64,000 nucleotides of DNA from NCBI RefSeq assembly GCF_036170895.1, contig NZ_CP108036.1:7537501-7601500 (forward strand), written 5' to 3'. Shown here one piece after another: positions 9,342 through 18,525 of this stretch (positions are counted from its first letter, which is position 1; the number at the start of each line of letters is the position of its first letter). The DNA is from Streptomyces erythrochromogenes. Its GTDB lineage: Bacteria > Actinomycetota > Actinomycetes > Streptomycetales > Streptomycetaceae. The notes beneath the pieces are model-generated. The model worked only from the letters and a program-made list of their open reading frames with translations, had not been told where the DNA came from and did no database searches. A program made the position numbers and the translations under genes.

Positions 9342-11018
9342 ATGACACAGGCCGCCGAACCGGCGCGGACCGTCATCCTGACCGTGGACGACGATCCCGG
9401 GGTCTCCCGTGCCGTCGCCCGCGACCTGCGGCGCCACTACGGCGCCGGGTACCGGATCGTGCGCGCCGAGTCCGGCGAGTCCGCGCTGGAGGCACTGCAC
9501 GAGCTGAAACTGCGCGGCGACCTGGTGGCGGTGATCCTCGCCGACTACCGCATGCCGCAGATGAACGGCATCGAGTTCCTCGAGCAGGCCGTGAACGTGT
9601 ACCCGGGCGCCCGGCGCGTGCTGCTGACCGCCTACGCGGACACCAACGCGGCGATCGACGCGATCAACGTCGTCGACCTCGACCACTACCTGCTCAAGCC
9701 CTGGGACCCGCCCGAGGAGAAGCTCTACCCGGTAGTCGACGACCTGCTCGCCGCCTGGCGCTCCAGCGACTACCGCCCCGTCCCTGCCACCAAGGTCGTC
9801 GGGCACCGCTGGTCGGCCCGCTCCTCGCAGGTGCGGGAGTTCCTGGCCCGCAACCAGGTGCCGTACCGCTGGTACTCCTCCGACGAGCCCGAGGGGAGGC
9901 GGCTGCTGGAGGCGGCCGGGGCCGACGGACAGCGGCTGCCCCTGGTCGTCACCCCGGAGTGCACCGTGCTGATCGAGCCCGAGGCGGCCGACCTGGCCGC
10001 CCACGTGGGGCTCGCGACGACACCGGCCGCCGACTTCTACGACCTCGTCGTGATCGGCGGCGGCCCGGCCGGGCTCGGCGCGGCCGTGTACGGGGCCTCC
10101 GAAGGACTGCGGACCGTACTGGTCGAGCGGTCGGCGACCGGCGGGCAGGCCGGGCAGAGCTCCCGCATCGAGAACTACCTCGGCTTCCCCGACGGCGTGT
10201 CGGGTGCCCAGCTCACCGAACGCGCCCGCCGCCAGGCCGGCAGGTTCGGCGCCGAGATCCTCACCGCGCGCGAGGTCACCGGACTCGAGGTCAACGGCCC
10301 CGCGCGCGTCGTCCGCTTCTCCGACGGCTCCTCCGTCGCCGCCCACAGCGTCATCCTGGCCACCGGAGTGTCCTACCGGCAGCTCCGGGCGCCCGGCTGC
10401 GACGACCTGACCGGCCGCGGGGTGTACTACGGCTCCTCGCTGACCGAGGCCGCCTCCTGCCAGGGCCACGACGTGTACATCGTGGGCGGCGCCAACTCCG
10501 CCGGCCAGGCGGCCATGTACCTGTCGCGGGGCGCGAAGTCGGTGACGCTGCTGGTGCGCGGGCAGTCCCTGACGGCGTCGATGTCGTACTACCTGGTCCA
10601 GCAGATCGAGGAGGCGCCGAACATCTCGGTGCGGACCCGGACCGTCGTCGAGGCCGCGCACGGCGAGGAGCACCTGGAGCGGCTGGCCCTGCGCGACGTC
10701 GACAGCGGGGCGACGGAACTCGTCGACGCGCAGTGGATGTTCGTCTTCATCGGCGCGGCCCCGCTGACCGACTGGCTGGACGGCACGGTGCTGCGCGACG
10801 ACCGCGGGTTCATCCTGGCCGGCCCCGACCTCACGCCGGACGGGCGGCCGCCCGCCGAGTGGGCGCTGGACCGGCCGCCCTACCACCTGGAGACCAACGT
10901 TCCCGGCGTGTTCGTCGCGGGCGACGCGCGGGCCCAGTCCGCGAAACGCGTCGCCTCCGCGGTCGGAGAAGGAGCCATGGCCGTGATGCTCGTCCACCGC
11001 TACCTGGAGCAGTCATGA
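9342..11018 (+). CDS. Receiver-glutaredoxin-thioredoxin reductase fusion
   Basis: A 558-residue redox-signalling fusion. Residues 8-130 are a response-regulator receiver (VDDDPG acids, phospho-Asp in VILADYRMP, lysine in LLKPWD). Residues 145-220 look like a glutaredoxin-fold insert without a CxxC. Residues 230-555 are a thioredoxin-reductase-like FAD/NAD(P)H oxidoreductase (GGGPAG and GGQAGQSSRIENYLGFP; a second nucleotide site at VGGANSAGQAAM). The CxxC of true thioredoxin reductase is missing, only AASCQG remains, so it cannot reduce thioredoxin in the normal way. The ATG at 9342 follows GGGAG. The stop overlaps the kinase start (ATGA), so the kinase is its likely phosphodonor. Confidence 0.85.
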   Translation: MTQAAEPARTVILTVDDDPGVSRAVARDLRRHYGAGYRIVRAESGESALEALHELKLRGDLVAVILADYRMPQMNGIEFLEQAVNVYPGARRVLLTAYADTNAAIDAINVVDLDHYLLKPWDPPEEKLYPVVDDLLAAWRSSDYRPVPATKVVGHRWSARSSQVREFLARNQVPYRWYSSDEPEGRRLLEAAGADGQRLPLVVTPECTVLIEPEAADLAAHVGLATTPAADFYDLVVIGGGPAGLGAAVYGASEGLRTVLVERSATGGQAGQSSRIENYLGFPDGVSGAQLTERARRQAGRFGAEILTAREVTGLEVNGPARVVRFSDGSSVAAHSVILATGVSYRQLRAPGCDDLTGRGVYYGSSLTEAASCQGHDVYIVGGANSAGQAAMYLSRGAKSVTLLVRGQSLTASMSYYLVQQIEEAPNISVRTRTVVEAAHGEEHLERLALRDVDSGATELVDAQWMFVFIGAAPLTDWLDGTVLRDDRGFILAGPDLTPDGRPPAEWALDRPPYHLETNVPGVFVAGDARAQSAKRVASAVGEGAMAVMLVHRYLEQS

Positions 11019-12514
11019 GCGGGCAGTTCGTGCACTGCGACCCGCAGGAGATCGCCTCGCTGTTCCTGTTCGAGAAGCTCACCCCGCAGCAGCTCGGGCA
11101 ACTGTGCGCCGAGGGCGGGGTGGAGCGCTTCGACACCGGTCCCGTGTACGCCGAGGGCGACCCGGCCTCCTGCTTCTACGTGATGATCGAGGGCACCGTC
11201 GTACTGTCCCGCCGGGTCGGCGGCGACGACGTCGAAGTGAGCCGGACCTCGCAGCGCGGCGTGTACGCGGGGGCCATGCAGGCCTACCTCGGCGACCGGG
11301 TGCCCCAGACGTACACCAACTCGATGCGGGTGACCGAGCCGACCCGTTTCTTCGTGCTGCCCGCGCAGGCGTTCTCGGACTTCATGCAGGAGTGGTTCCC
11401 GATGGCCGCGCACCTGCTGGAGGGGCTGTTCTTCGGCGCGAAGAACACCCAGCGGGCCATCGGGCAGCGGGAACGGCTGCTGGCCCTCGGATCGCTGTCC
11501 GCCGGTCTCACCCACGAGCTCAACAACCCGGCTGCGGCGGCCGTCCGGGCCACCGCGACCCTGCGCGAACGCGTCGGCAAGATGCGCCACAAGCTCGCCG
11601 TCATCGCCCAGGGCCACTATTCCCGCGAGGCGATCGCCGACCTCATCGAGGTCCAGGAGCGCACGGTGGAACGCGTCGCGAAGGCGACGGCGCTCAGCCC
11701 GCTGGAGGCCTCCGACCGGGAGGACGAGCTCGCCGACTGGCTCGACGACCACGGCATCGCGGAGGGATGGCGGATCGCACCGACCTTCGTCCAGGCCGGG
11801 CTGGACGTGGACTGGCTGGAGCAGGTCGCGGCGGCCGTGGACGACGACATCCTCCCCGGAGCCATCGGCTGGCTCAACTACTCGGTCGAGACCGAGCTGC
11901 TGATGGACGAGATCGACGACTCCACCACCCGCATCTCCCACCTCGTCGACGCCGCCAAGCAGTACTCGCAGCTCGACCGGGCACCGACCCGGGTCGTCGA
12001 CGTCCACGAACTCCTCGACAGCACCCTGCTGATGCTGTCCGGCAAGATCGGCCCCCGGGTGCAGGTGGTCAAGGACTACGACCGCTCCCTGCCGGACGTA
12101 CCCGCCTACCCGGCGGAGCTCAACCAGGTGTGGACCAACCTCATCGACAACGCCGTCTTCGCCATCGGCAGCACCGGAGGCGACGGTACCCTGACGGTCC
12201 GCACGGCACGCGAGGGGGACCGGCTGCTGGTGGAGTTCCGCGACACCGGGCCCGGCATCCCGGCCGACATCCGCGGCCGCATCTTCGACCCCTTCTTCAC
12301 CACCAAACCGGTCGGCGAGGGCACCGGCCTCGGCCTGGACATCTCCTGGCGCATCGTCGTCAACAAGCACCACGGCAGCCTCCAGGTCGAATCCGCCCCC
12401 GGTGACACCCGCTTCCAGGTACTGCTGCCGCTGACCGCACCGGAACCCGAACCCGAGAACGCCCCCGGAACCGGAACCGCGCCCGCAACCGAGACCGCCG
12501 AGGAGCCCGCATGA
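11015..12514 (+). CDS. Sensor histidine kinase with cNMP-binding domain
   Basis: A soluble 499-residue kinase. Residues 5-140 form a cyclic-nucleotide-binding-type beta roll (YAEGDPASCFYVMIEG). The dimerisation helix carries the phospho-acceptor histidine in SLSAGLTHELNNPAAAA near residue 167, a NtrB-like H-box. The C-terminal ATPase has N, G1 and G2 boxes (NLIDNAVFAIG; FRDTGPGIPADI; GEGTGLGLDISWRIV). The tail is a proline/glutamate-rich linker. No membrane segment is present, so the input is cytosolic. It overlaps its neighbours by four bases on each side, and presumably phosphorylates the upstream receiver-reductase fusion. Confidence 0.88.
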   Translation: MSGQFVHCDPQEIASLFLFEKLTPQQLGQLCAEGGVERFDTGPVYAEGDPASCFYVMIEGTVVLSRRVGGDDVEVSRTSQRGVYAGAMQAYLGDRVPQTYTNSMRVTEPTRFFVLPAQAFSDFMQEWFPMAAHLLEGLFFGAKNTQRAIGQRERLLALGSLSAGLTHELNNPAAAAVRATATLRERVGKMRHKLAVIAQGHYSREAIADLIEVQERTVERVAKATALSPLEASDREDELADWLDDHGIAEGWRIAPTFVQAGLDVDWLEQVAAAVDDDILPGAIGWLNYSVETELLMDEIDDSTTRISHLVDAAKQYSQLDRAPTRVVDVHELLDSTLLMLSGKIGPRVQVVKDYDRSLPDVPAYPAELNQVWTNLIDNAVFAIGSTGGDGTLTVRTAREGDRLLVEFRDTGPGIPADIRGRIFDPFFTTKPVGEGTGLGLDISWRIVVNKHHGSLQVESAPGDTRFQVLLPLTAPEPEPENAPGTGTAPATETAEEPA

Positions 12515-12864
12515 CCGACATCAAGGGGATCGAACCGACCGTCCCGCCGACCGGCACCGGCTGCACCGACTGCGACGCGGTGGGCGGCTGGTGGTTCCAC
12601 CTGCGGCGCTGCGCCCAGTGCGGCCACGTCGGCTGCTGCGACTCGTCGCCCGCCCAACACGCCACCGCCCACTGGAAGGCCACCGGACACCCGCTGGTGC
12701 AGAGCTTCGAGCCGGGCGAGGGGTGGTTCTGGGACTACGACGCCAACGAGATGTACGAGTCCGGGCCCCGGCTGGCCCCGCCGGGCGAGCACCCCGCGGA
12801 CCAGCCTGTCCCCGGACCGGCCGACCGGGTGCCGGAGGACTGGACGCGCCGCCTGCACCGCTGA
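12511..12864 (+). CDS. UBP-type zinc finger protein
   Basis: A 117-residue protein dominated by a UBP-type zinc finger (residues 18-75: CTDC, CAQCGHVGCCD, then HATAHWKATGHP), with the usual Cys/His ligands. In eukaryotes this fold binds the ubiquitin C-terminus; in bacteria its partner is unknown. Its start overlaps the kinase stop (ATGA), making it the third gene of the redox-signalling operon, so it probably acts with the kinase and the receiver-reductase. The arrangement of these three genes is, to my knowledge, repeated in other actinobacteria. Confidence 0.88.
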   Translation: MTDIKGIEPTVPPTGTGCTDCDAVGGWWFHLRRCAQCGHVGCCDSSPAQHATAHWKATGHPLVQSFEPGEGWFWDYDANEMYESGPRLAPPGEHPADQPVPGPADRVPEDWTRRLHR

Positions 12865-12901
12865 CCTGCCGGAGCGCGGGCACGGGTGGCTGCGCGGCGG
12901 G

Positions 12902-13963
12902 CTACCGGGCGGGCTCCAGGGCCTGGCCGTGCGGGTGGCCGGCGCGGCGCAGGGCGGCGGGCGTGGTGCCGTACCAGCGCTGGACGGCCCGGCGCAGGGC
13001 GCGGGCGTCGGCGTAGCCGCTGCGGGCGGCGATCGCGTCGATGCTCAGCCCGGTGGTGTGGAGCAGCCGTGAGACGTGGTCCCGGCGTACGGCCTCGGCC
13101 TCGGCGCTCCAGGTGGTGCCGTGCTCGTCGAGGCGGCGCTGGAGGGTCCGCGGGCTGACGGCCATGCGCCGAGCGACGGTGGACAGGGCCGGGGCTGCTT
13201 CGTCCTGTACGGAGGCGAGCGCGCCGCGGAAGAGGTCCAGCCAGTCGCGCAGCGGGACGGCCGTGGCGAGCGTCTGGTCGGCGTGCCTTCGGAGCACGGC
13301 CGACAGCCCCGGCTGGGCGTGCGGTGTCGGGGCGGTCAGGTCGGCGGTGCGGAAGGTGATCGAGCTGACCGGGGCGCCGAACTCGATGGCGCGGGTCCCG
13401 TAGAGCTCGATCAGTGCGTCGTGCCGGCGGGGCGCCTCGGCGGCCAGGGCCACGTGGAGGGGGACGAGCGGCCGCTGCGCGGCCTCGCGCAGGCGGCGCA
13501 GGTACAGGCCGAGGGCGCAGGCGCGGACGGCGCAGGCCGCCTCGTGGGCCAGATCGGCCCTGTTGAGGTGGCTGAGGGTGACGCGGTTGCCGTCCTCGGC
13601 GATCCGGAGGTCGTCCGTGCTGGTGTCGACGACGGTGGCGAGGTAGCCGGCGGCGTCCCGGATCCCTTCGAGCGGAGTGGGCGCGGAGGTGATCAGGTAG
13701 TCCCAGACCCCGAGGCTCCCGATGGCCGACTGCTGTGCCAGCAGCAGGGACACCTCGGTCCAGGGGGCGTGGACGGTGGCCAGTTCCGCGATGCGGATGC
13801 TGGTGACGGCGGGGGGCCGGCACAAGTCGTCGTTGAGGTGCTCGGGCGCCATGCCCAGCAGGTGCGCGTACCCGGTCGGGGGTATCCCGAGCAGACGTGC
13901 GGCATTGACGTTCAGGCGGGTGAGGGCGGAGGACGTCGTCCCCGGGTGCGCGTGCGAGACCAC
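12902..13963 (-). CDS. AraC family transcriptional regulator
   Basis: A regulator of about 353 residues. The N-terminal part resembles the arabinose-binding-like domain (PF12625 type) found in OruR/ArgR-like AraC proteins. The C-terminal 100 residues hold two helix-turn-helix units (VARRMAVSPRTLQRRL and IAARSGYADARALRRAVQRW). The GTG at 13963 is chosen because codons upstream lose their GC bias and a TATGCT -10 hexamer ends about eight bases before it, implying a leaderless transcript. A longer form from 14089 is possible but less likely. Target genes are not evident; it converges on the zinc finger gene. Confidence 0.75.
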   Translation of the reverse strand: MVSHAHPGTTSSALTRLNVNAARLLGIPPTGYAHLLGMAPEHLNDDLCRPPAVTSIRIAELATVHAPWTEVSLLLAQQSAIGSLGVWDYLITSAPTPLEGIRDAAGYLATVVDTSTDDLRIAEDGNRVTLSHLNRADLAHEAACAVRACALGLYLRRLREAAQRPLVPLHVALAAEAPRRHDALIELYGTRAIEFGAPVSSITFRTADLTAPTPHAQPGLSAVLRRHADQTLATAVPLRDWLDLFRGALASVQDEAAPALSTVARRMAVSPRTLQRRLDEHGTTWSAEAEAVRRDHVSRLLHTTGLSIDAIAARSGYADARALRRAVQRWYGTTPAALRRAGHPHGQALEPAR

Positions 13964-13980
13964 AGGTGGTGAGCATAGAC
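13964..13980 (-). promoter_or_regulatory. Leaderless promoter of the AraC gene
   Basis: On the minus strand TATGCT (13977-13972) is a near-consensus -10 element. Transcription would begin about seven bases downstream, at or next to the GTG start at 13963, where no ribosome binding site exists. The -35 region is not obvious. Confidence 0.4.
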
Positions 13981-14307
13981 GAGCACGAAATGCCAGCTCA
14001 TTGCCGTGATTTGGGTCCTGATGTCCCCAATTCGGCGTGGCGGGTCCCTCCTTGGCGCGTTCGGTCCCCTTGCTGACGTCCGCTGCCATGGGTCGATCAG
14101 GCCTCCCCGGCCTAGCGTTGTGATCGTTCTCGCGGGTGCCCCGGCACCCGGAGACGAGTACGGGAGCGCCCGTCCGGATCGGAGTCCCCCCACGGGGGTG
14201 GGGGGCTCGGACCCATGACGCGCAGTCGCCTCCCGTCCCTCGCTGCGGACCCGCTGTTTGACCCTCGACCTGGTGGAGGGCGCAGAGTTCCGGGTGTGGA
14301 GAACGAC

Positions 14308-15387
14308 ATGCGCAGCATCGGTGAAATGGCCAGGGACAGCGGCCTGAGCGTGAGCGCGCTCCGGTTCTACGACGGTGCCGGCGTGCTGGTTCCGGCCCGG
14401 GTGGATCCGGTCACCGGCTACCGTTGGTACGGACCCGAACAGCTCGACGAGTCCCGGGTGCTGGCCCGGCTGCGCCGTGCGGGCATGCCGTTGGCGGACA
14501 TCCGGCTGGTGCTGGCGGGTCTGTCCGGTGCGGACACCGACCTGGTGCGGGGGCTCCTCCAGGCGCACCTGCGCCGCCTGGAGCAGGGGCTGAACGATGC
14601 CCGCGGCGAGTTCTCCACGGTCCGAGCGCTACTCGAACGCAGGGAGAACCCCATGACTTCGCTCCGCACCGCCACCGTCCGGCTCACCCTCCGCGCACCG
14701 GAGCTGGCCGAAGCCCTGGACTCGGTGCGCTTCGCCGCCGGCGCCGACCCGGAGTTGCCGATGCTCGGGGGCGTCCTGTTCGACGTCGACGGCGGCACGC
14801 TCCGGCTCGCGGCAACCGACCGCTACCGGATGGCCGTCGCCCGGGCCGGGGCCGCCGGGTACGACGGACCGCGTGTGCAGGCGGTCGTGCCCTCCCGGCT
14901 GACGGACGCCATGCGGGCCCTGCTGAGTGAGGACGCGTCCGTCCTGCTGACCCTGGACGGCGGCCGCGTGGCCCTGCGGGCGGGGGACCACGAGGCGGGC
15001 GGCCAGTGCCTCGACCAGGAATTCCCCGACTACCGCCGCCTCGTACGCCTGCCCGCGGGGCGCCGGGCCCTCGTCGACGTCGCGGCCCTCCGCCACGCGG
15101 TGGAGACCGGCCCCGTCCGGGAGAGCGAGATGCACGGGCCGGACGGCCCGCTCTTCGACCTCAGCGTGCTCCAGGTGGCCGACGGCGCGGTGACCGTCTG
15201 CGAGGACGGCCACGGCGCCCCGGACCGTGTCGCCGTCAACCGCGCCTTCCTGCTGCAGGCCCTCGCGGCCGGGGCCCGGGACGAGCTGATCGTCGAGGCC
15301 GGCGCCCCCACGGCGCCGCTGGCCGTCCGGCGGACCGACACCGAGGAGACGTTCTCGATCCTGATGCCCGTCCGCCTGGACGACTGA
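14308..15387 (+). CDS. MerR regulator fused to beta-clamp-like domain
   Basis: A 359-residue fusion. Residues 1-70 are a MerR winged helix (MRSIGEMARDSGLSVSALRFYD, then GYRWYG), with a coiled dimerisation helix to about 110. From about 117 to the end the protein resembles domains 2 and 3 of the DNA polymerase III beta clamp (LPMLGGVLFDVDGGTLRLAATDRYRMA; later QEFPDYRRL). A full clamp has three such domains. Such fusions are annotated in other streptomycetes; the job is unknown, and the clamp fold may serve as a ligand or oligomerisation module. The ATG at 14308 has GGAGA six bases upstream and is preferred over earlier starts. Confidence 0.82.
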   Translation: MRSIGEMARDSGLSVSALRFYDGAGVLVPARVDPVTGYRWYGPEQLDESRVLARLRRAGMPLADIRLVLAGLSGADTDLVRGLLQAHLRRLEQGLNDARGEFSTVRALLERRENPMTSLRTATVRLTLRAPELAEALDSVRFAAGADPELPMLGGVLFDVDGGTLRLAATDRYRMAVARAGAAGYDGPRVQAVVPSRLTDAMRALLSEDASVLLTLDGGRVALRAGDHEAGGQCLDQEFPDYRRLVRLPAGRRALVDVAALRHAVETGPVRESEMHGPDGPLFDLSVLQVADGAVTVCEDGHGAPDRVAVNRAFLLQALAAGARDELIVEAGAPTAPLAVRRTDTEETFSILMPVRLDD

Positions 15388-15408
15388 CGTGGGTGCCCGC
15401 CCTGTTCG

Positions 15409-16365
15409 CTACGGCGTGTTGGTGAAGGAGCGGCGGTAGGAGCGGGGCGGCACTCCCCGGCGGCGCACGAACTGTTCCCGCAGGATGGCCGCGCTCGCGT
15501 ATCCGACGCGGTGGGCGATCTCCTCGACGGGCAGGTCCGTGGTCTCCAGGAGCTCCTCGGCGCTGCTCAGACGCAGGTTCCGCAGCCAGGCGTGGGGGGT
15601 GGTGCCGGTCGCGGCGGTGAAGCGGCGGGCGAAGGAGCGTTTGCTCATCAAGGCACGCCGGGCCAGTTCCGCGACGGGAAGCGGCTCGTGGAGGTTCGCG
15701 CCGGCCCACGCGAGGACCTCGGCGAGACGCTCGTCGCTGCAGTCCTCGGGGACGGGGGCGGCCAGGTACTGTGCCTGCCCGCCGTCGCGGTGGGAGGGCA
15801 GCACCACGTCACGGGCAACAGTGTTGGCCACCGCGGCTCCGTACTCCCGCCGCAGCAGGTGCAGGCAGAGGTCGAAGCCCGCGGCGGCTCCGGCGCCCGT
15901 GAGGACCGGGCCTTCGTCGATGTAGAGGGCGTCGGGTTCGACGCAGACTTCGGGGTGGCGGCGGGCGAGCAGCTCGGCGAACCGCCAGTGGGTGGTGGCC
16001 CGCCGGCCGTCGAGCAGCCCGGCGGCGGCGAGTGCGAAAGCACCGACGCAGTGGGCCGCGACCAGCGAGCCGCGCTCGTGTGCGGCCGACAGCGCATCGA
16101 GCACAGCGGGAGCGGGCGGCGTGCGGAAGCCGGCCCACGGCAGGGCGATCACCAGATCGGCTGAGGCGAGCCGGTCCAGGCCGTGCGCGATGGTGAGCGG
16201 CACGCCGAGGTCGGTGGGGACCGGCCCGGGCCGGTCGGTGCACAGGGTGAAGTCGAAGCCCGGCAGGTCCTCGCCGCGCGGGCCGAAGACCTCGCTGACG
16301 ATGCCGACGGCGAGCATGCCGACTCCGGCCGGGGCGTACGCGGCGACGGAGACGAAGGGAGGCAC
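15409..16365 (-). CDS. GlxA-type DJ-1/PfpI-AraC regulator
   Basis: A 318-residue transcription factor. The first 170 residues are a DJ-1/PfpI amidotransferase-like domain with the conserved AAHCVGAFALAAAGLLDGRRATTHW stretch, where the cysteine sits at the nucleophile elbow. The last 100 residues form an AraC double helix-turn-helix (LARRALMSKRSFARRF; EIAHRVGYASAAILREQF). It starts with GTG. It is divergent from the metallo-beta-lactamase-fold gene with 82 bases between them, so that gene is a likely target. The effector is unknown. Confidence 0.88.
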   Translation of the reverse strand: MPPFVSVAAYAPAGVGMLAVGIVSEVFGPRGEDLPGFDFTLCTDRPGPVPTDLGVPLTIAHGLDRLASADLVIALPWAGFRTPPAPAVLDALSAAHERGSLVAAHCVGAFALAAAGLLDGRRATTHWRFAELLARRHPEVCVEPDALYIDEGPVLTGAGAAAGFDLCLHLLRREYGAAVANTVARDVVLPSHRDGGQAQYLAAPVPEDCSDERLAEVLAWAGANLHEPLPVAELARRALMSKRSFARRFTAATGTTPHAWLRNLRLSSAEELLETTDLPVEEIAHRVGYASAAILREQFVRRRGVPPRSYRRSFTNTP

Positions 16366-16447
16366 ACGCGCAGTGTGGCACTAATCCTGCGATCGGTGGC
16401 AGCTGTGCCACTCGTGAACGACCGTCCCGGCCGGAAGGATTGAGGCC

Positions 16448-17041
16448 ATGACAGACGCACCGCTCGGCCGCAGCGCCGTGTACACGATCCTGACCACCGG
16501 ATACGTCGGTTCCACCGGGCCCGGGGTCGCCGCCACCGTCTCCTACATCTCCGACGCCGGCCGACATGTGATCTTCGACCCGGGCATGGTGGCGAGCCCC
16601 GACCGCATCCTTGCCCCGCTCGCGGAGTTGGGGCTCGGACCCGACGACATCACCGACGTGGTGCTCAGCCACCACCACCCGGACAACACCATGAACGTGG
16701 GCCTGTTCGGGCGGGCCCGGGTGCACGATCACAAGGTGGAGTACCTCGGCGACCAGTGGAGGAACCGGGACGCCGAGGGCTACGAACTCACCCCGTCACT
16801 GCGTCTGATCCGTACCCCGGGCCACAGCACCGAGGACATCTCCCTGCTGGCGGGCACGGACGCGGGCGTGGTCGCCTTCGCCGGTGACCTGTGGTGGCAT
16901 GCGGACGGCCCGGCGGACGACCCGGTGGCCCCCGACCGTGAGGTGTTGCGCGCCTCCCGGCTCCGGGTGCTGGCAGCCGCGGACCTGATCGTGCCCGGCC
17001 ACGGCGGCCCGTTCCGGGCCGACGACACCACGCCACGCTAG
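16448..17041 (+). CDS. Metallo-beta-lactamase fold hydrolase
   Basis: A 197-residue cytosolic enzyme of the MBL fold. The metal motif reads HHHPDN near residue 77, where the usual HxHxDH has Asn in place of the last histidine. Other ligands are visible (TPGHSTED near 119; AGDLWWH near 141; VPGHGG near 187). It may bind only one metal or use a variant site. AAGGATTGAGG precedes the ATG. It is divergent from the GlxA-type regulator and probably under its control. Substrate unknown, perhaps a lactone or thioester. Confidence 0.82.
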   Translation: MTDAPLGRSAVYTILTTGYVGSTGPGVAATVSYISDAGRHVIFDPGMVASPDRILAPLAELGLGPDDITDVVLSHHHPDNTMNVGLFGRARVHDHKVEYLGDQWRNRDAEGYELTPSLRLIRTPGHSTEDISLLAGTDAGVVAFAGDLWWHADGPADDPVAPDREVLRASRLRVLAAADLIVPGHGGPFRADDTTPR

Positions 17042-17054
17042 GCCCTGTGACTCC

Positions 17055-18311
17055 CTAGGCTCGGCCGCCCACCCGGGTGGCCAGCCGCAGGGCGTGCTCC
17101 ACCGGGCCGCGGCGCAGTGGGCTGTCGGCCCAGATCCGCTGCCAGACCCAGGTCAGGGCCAGGGCCGCGCCGCTGAAGGCGACCCACGCGGACCAGGACG
17201 CGGCGCCGTGGGCCGGGCCGGCCAGGACCAGCGCGTGGGCGACGTACGCGCTCAGTGCCATCGCCCCCAGCATCGTGAGCGGCCGCAGCAGGCGGGCGCC
17301 CACCGCGTGCCGCGCGGCCAGTGCGCACAGGCCGATGAGGGCGCACCCGACCCCCGCGTTGCCGAGGGTCTCCAGCGGGGTCTGGCTGTAGGGGTCGGCC
17401 AGCAGCAGCCAGTCCCAGGAGGTGCTCGGCACGGCGCCGAACTGGCCGCTCAGCACCTCCCGGACGGGGTCGGCGGCGGCCATGGCCTCCGGATGGTGGA
17501 CCGCTATCGCCTCCAGCAGCCGCTGCCGGGTGCCGAACACATGGGTGGCCAGCCAGGCGGTGCCGTACCCGGCGACCGCGGCCGCCGTGCCCCACACCGC
17601 CATCCGCCGGGCCGTCACCCGCTCCCGCACGTCGCACAGCCGGGCGAGGGCCATTCCGGCCAGGACGTACGGGAAATAGGTGGCCAGCGGATACGCCCCG
17701 GTCAGCAGCAGCTCGCACACCGCCGCGCCCAGCCCCGGCCAGCTGGTCAGGTCCGCGGCCTCGGGGACCAGGCCGCGCCCGGAGGACCCGTACCCGAACA
17801 GCGGGCCCAGCAGGAACGACAGCAGCGGCCCCACCACCACCGACGCGCCCGCGACGGCGGTGAGCACCGGGGTGGAGAGCCGGGTGAAGGGTTCGGCCGC
17901 CAGGAAGTACACGGCGAAGAAGGCGAGGATGACCAGGATCCCGGGCCACAACGAGGCCAGGTACAGGCCGAGTACGGCCAGGACGGCGCAGCGGATCAGC
18001 AGCGGACGCCACCGCGACGCCCAGCCCTCGGGGCGCCGCGCCGGGTCCGTGGCGCGCTGCGCGAGGACCAGGGAGAACCCGGCGAGGAGGGTGAAGAGGG
18101 CCGGGGCGCGCCCGTCGGCCGCGACGAGCAGGTACCCGGCGCCCTCGGGCTGCGGGCTGGGACCCACGTGCACGGCGAACATGCCGAGGACGGCTATGCC
18201 GCGCACGGCGTCGACCCCGGCCAGCCGGCCGGGGCCGCCGCCCCGCCCGTCCGCCCCCGCTCCGTTTCCGGCACCCGTCCCGGCCCCTGTTCCCACCGCT
18301 GTCCCCGCCAC
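17055..18311 (-). CDS. DUF418/heparan N-acetyltransferase-like membrane protein
   Basis: A multi-pass membrane protein of 418 residues. After a glycine/threonine-rich, low-complexity N-terminus (residues 1-28), LAGVDAVRGIAVLGMFAVHV begins a set of about 10 to 11 transmembrane helices. The opening helix is typical of the HGSNAT/DUF1624 acyltransferases and the last quarter of DUF418 proteins. Such proteins may move an acyl group across the membrane, but activity is not established. The GTG at 18311 has GGAG ten bases upstream; a start at the end of the glycine-rich segment cannot be excluded. It stands alone and converges on the MBL gene. Confidence 0.72.
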   Translation of the reverse strand: MAGTAVGTGAGTGAGNGAGADGRGGGPGRLAGVDAVRGIAVLGMFAVHVGPSPQPEGAGYLLVAADGRAPALFTLLAGFSLVLAQRATDPARRPEGWASRWRPLLIRCAVLAVLGLYLASLWPGILVILAFFAVYFLAAEPFTRLSTPVLTAVAGASVVVGPLLSFLLGPLFGYGSSGRGLVPEAADLTSWPGLGAAVCELLLTGAYPLATYFPYVLAGMALARLCDVRERVTARRMAVWGTAAAVAGYGTAWLATHVFGTRQRLLEAIAVHHPEAMAAADPVREVLSGQFGAVPSTSWDWLLLADPYSQTPLETLGNAGVGCALIGLCALAARHAVGARLLRPLTMLGAMALSAYVAHALVLAGPAHGAASWSAWVAFSGAALALTWVWQRIWADSPLRRGPVEHALRLATRVGGRA

Positions 18312-18525
18312 TGCCGTTCCGCTCCGCCCCGAAGTTGGTCGGACCGGCGGTGTTCATGCCGCCAGCCCGCTCCCGCACCGTACCAACGAAGACATAACCA
18401 GGTAATAAGGAGGTATAGCGGTGGCAAAGCGGGTCTGCCGGTTCCGGCTCCACGGCCCGCCGTAACCCGGGGGCCGTGCCCGCTGTTGCACAGGCGGCGG
18501 GTCCACCCAGGTGAACGGAGTCCCG

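Noticed and set aside
8589..10997. An 802-residue minus-strand frame opposite the receiver-reductase gene
   Set aside because: Only its last 161 codons (from 9074) form a real gene with a lipoprotein signal. The rest is the antisense shadow of the redox gene.
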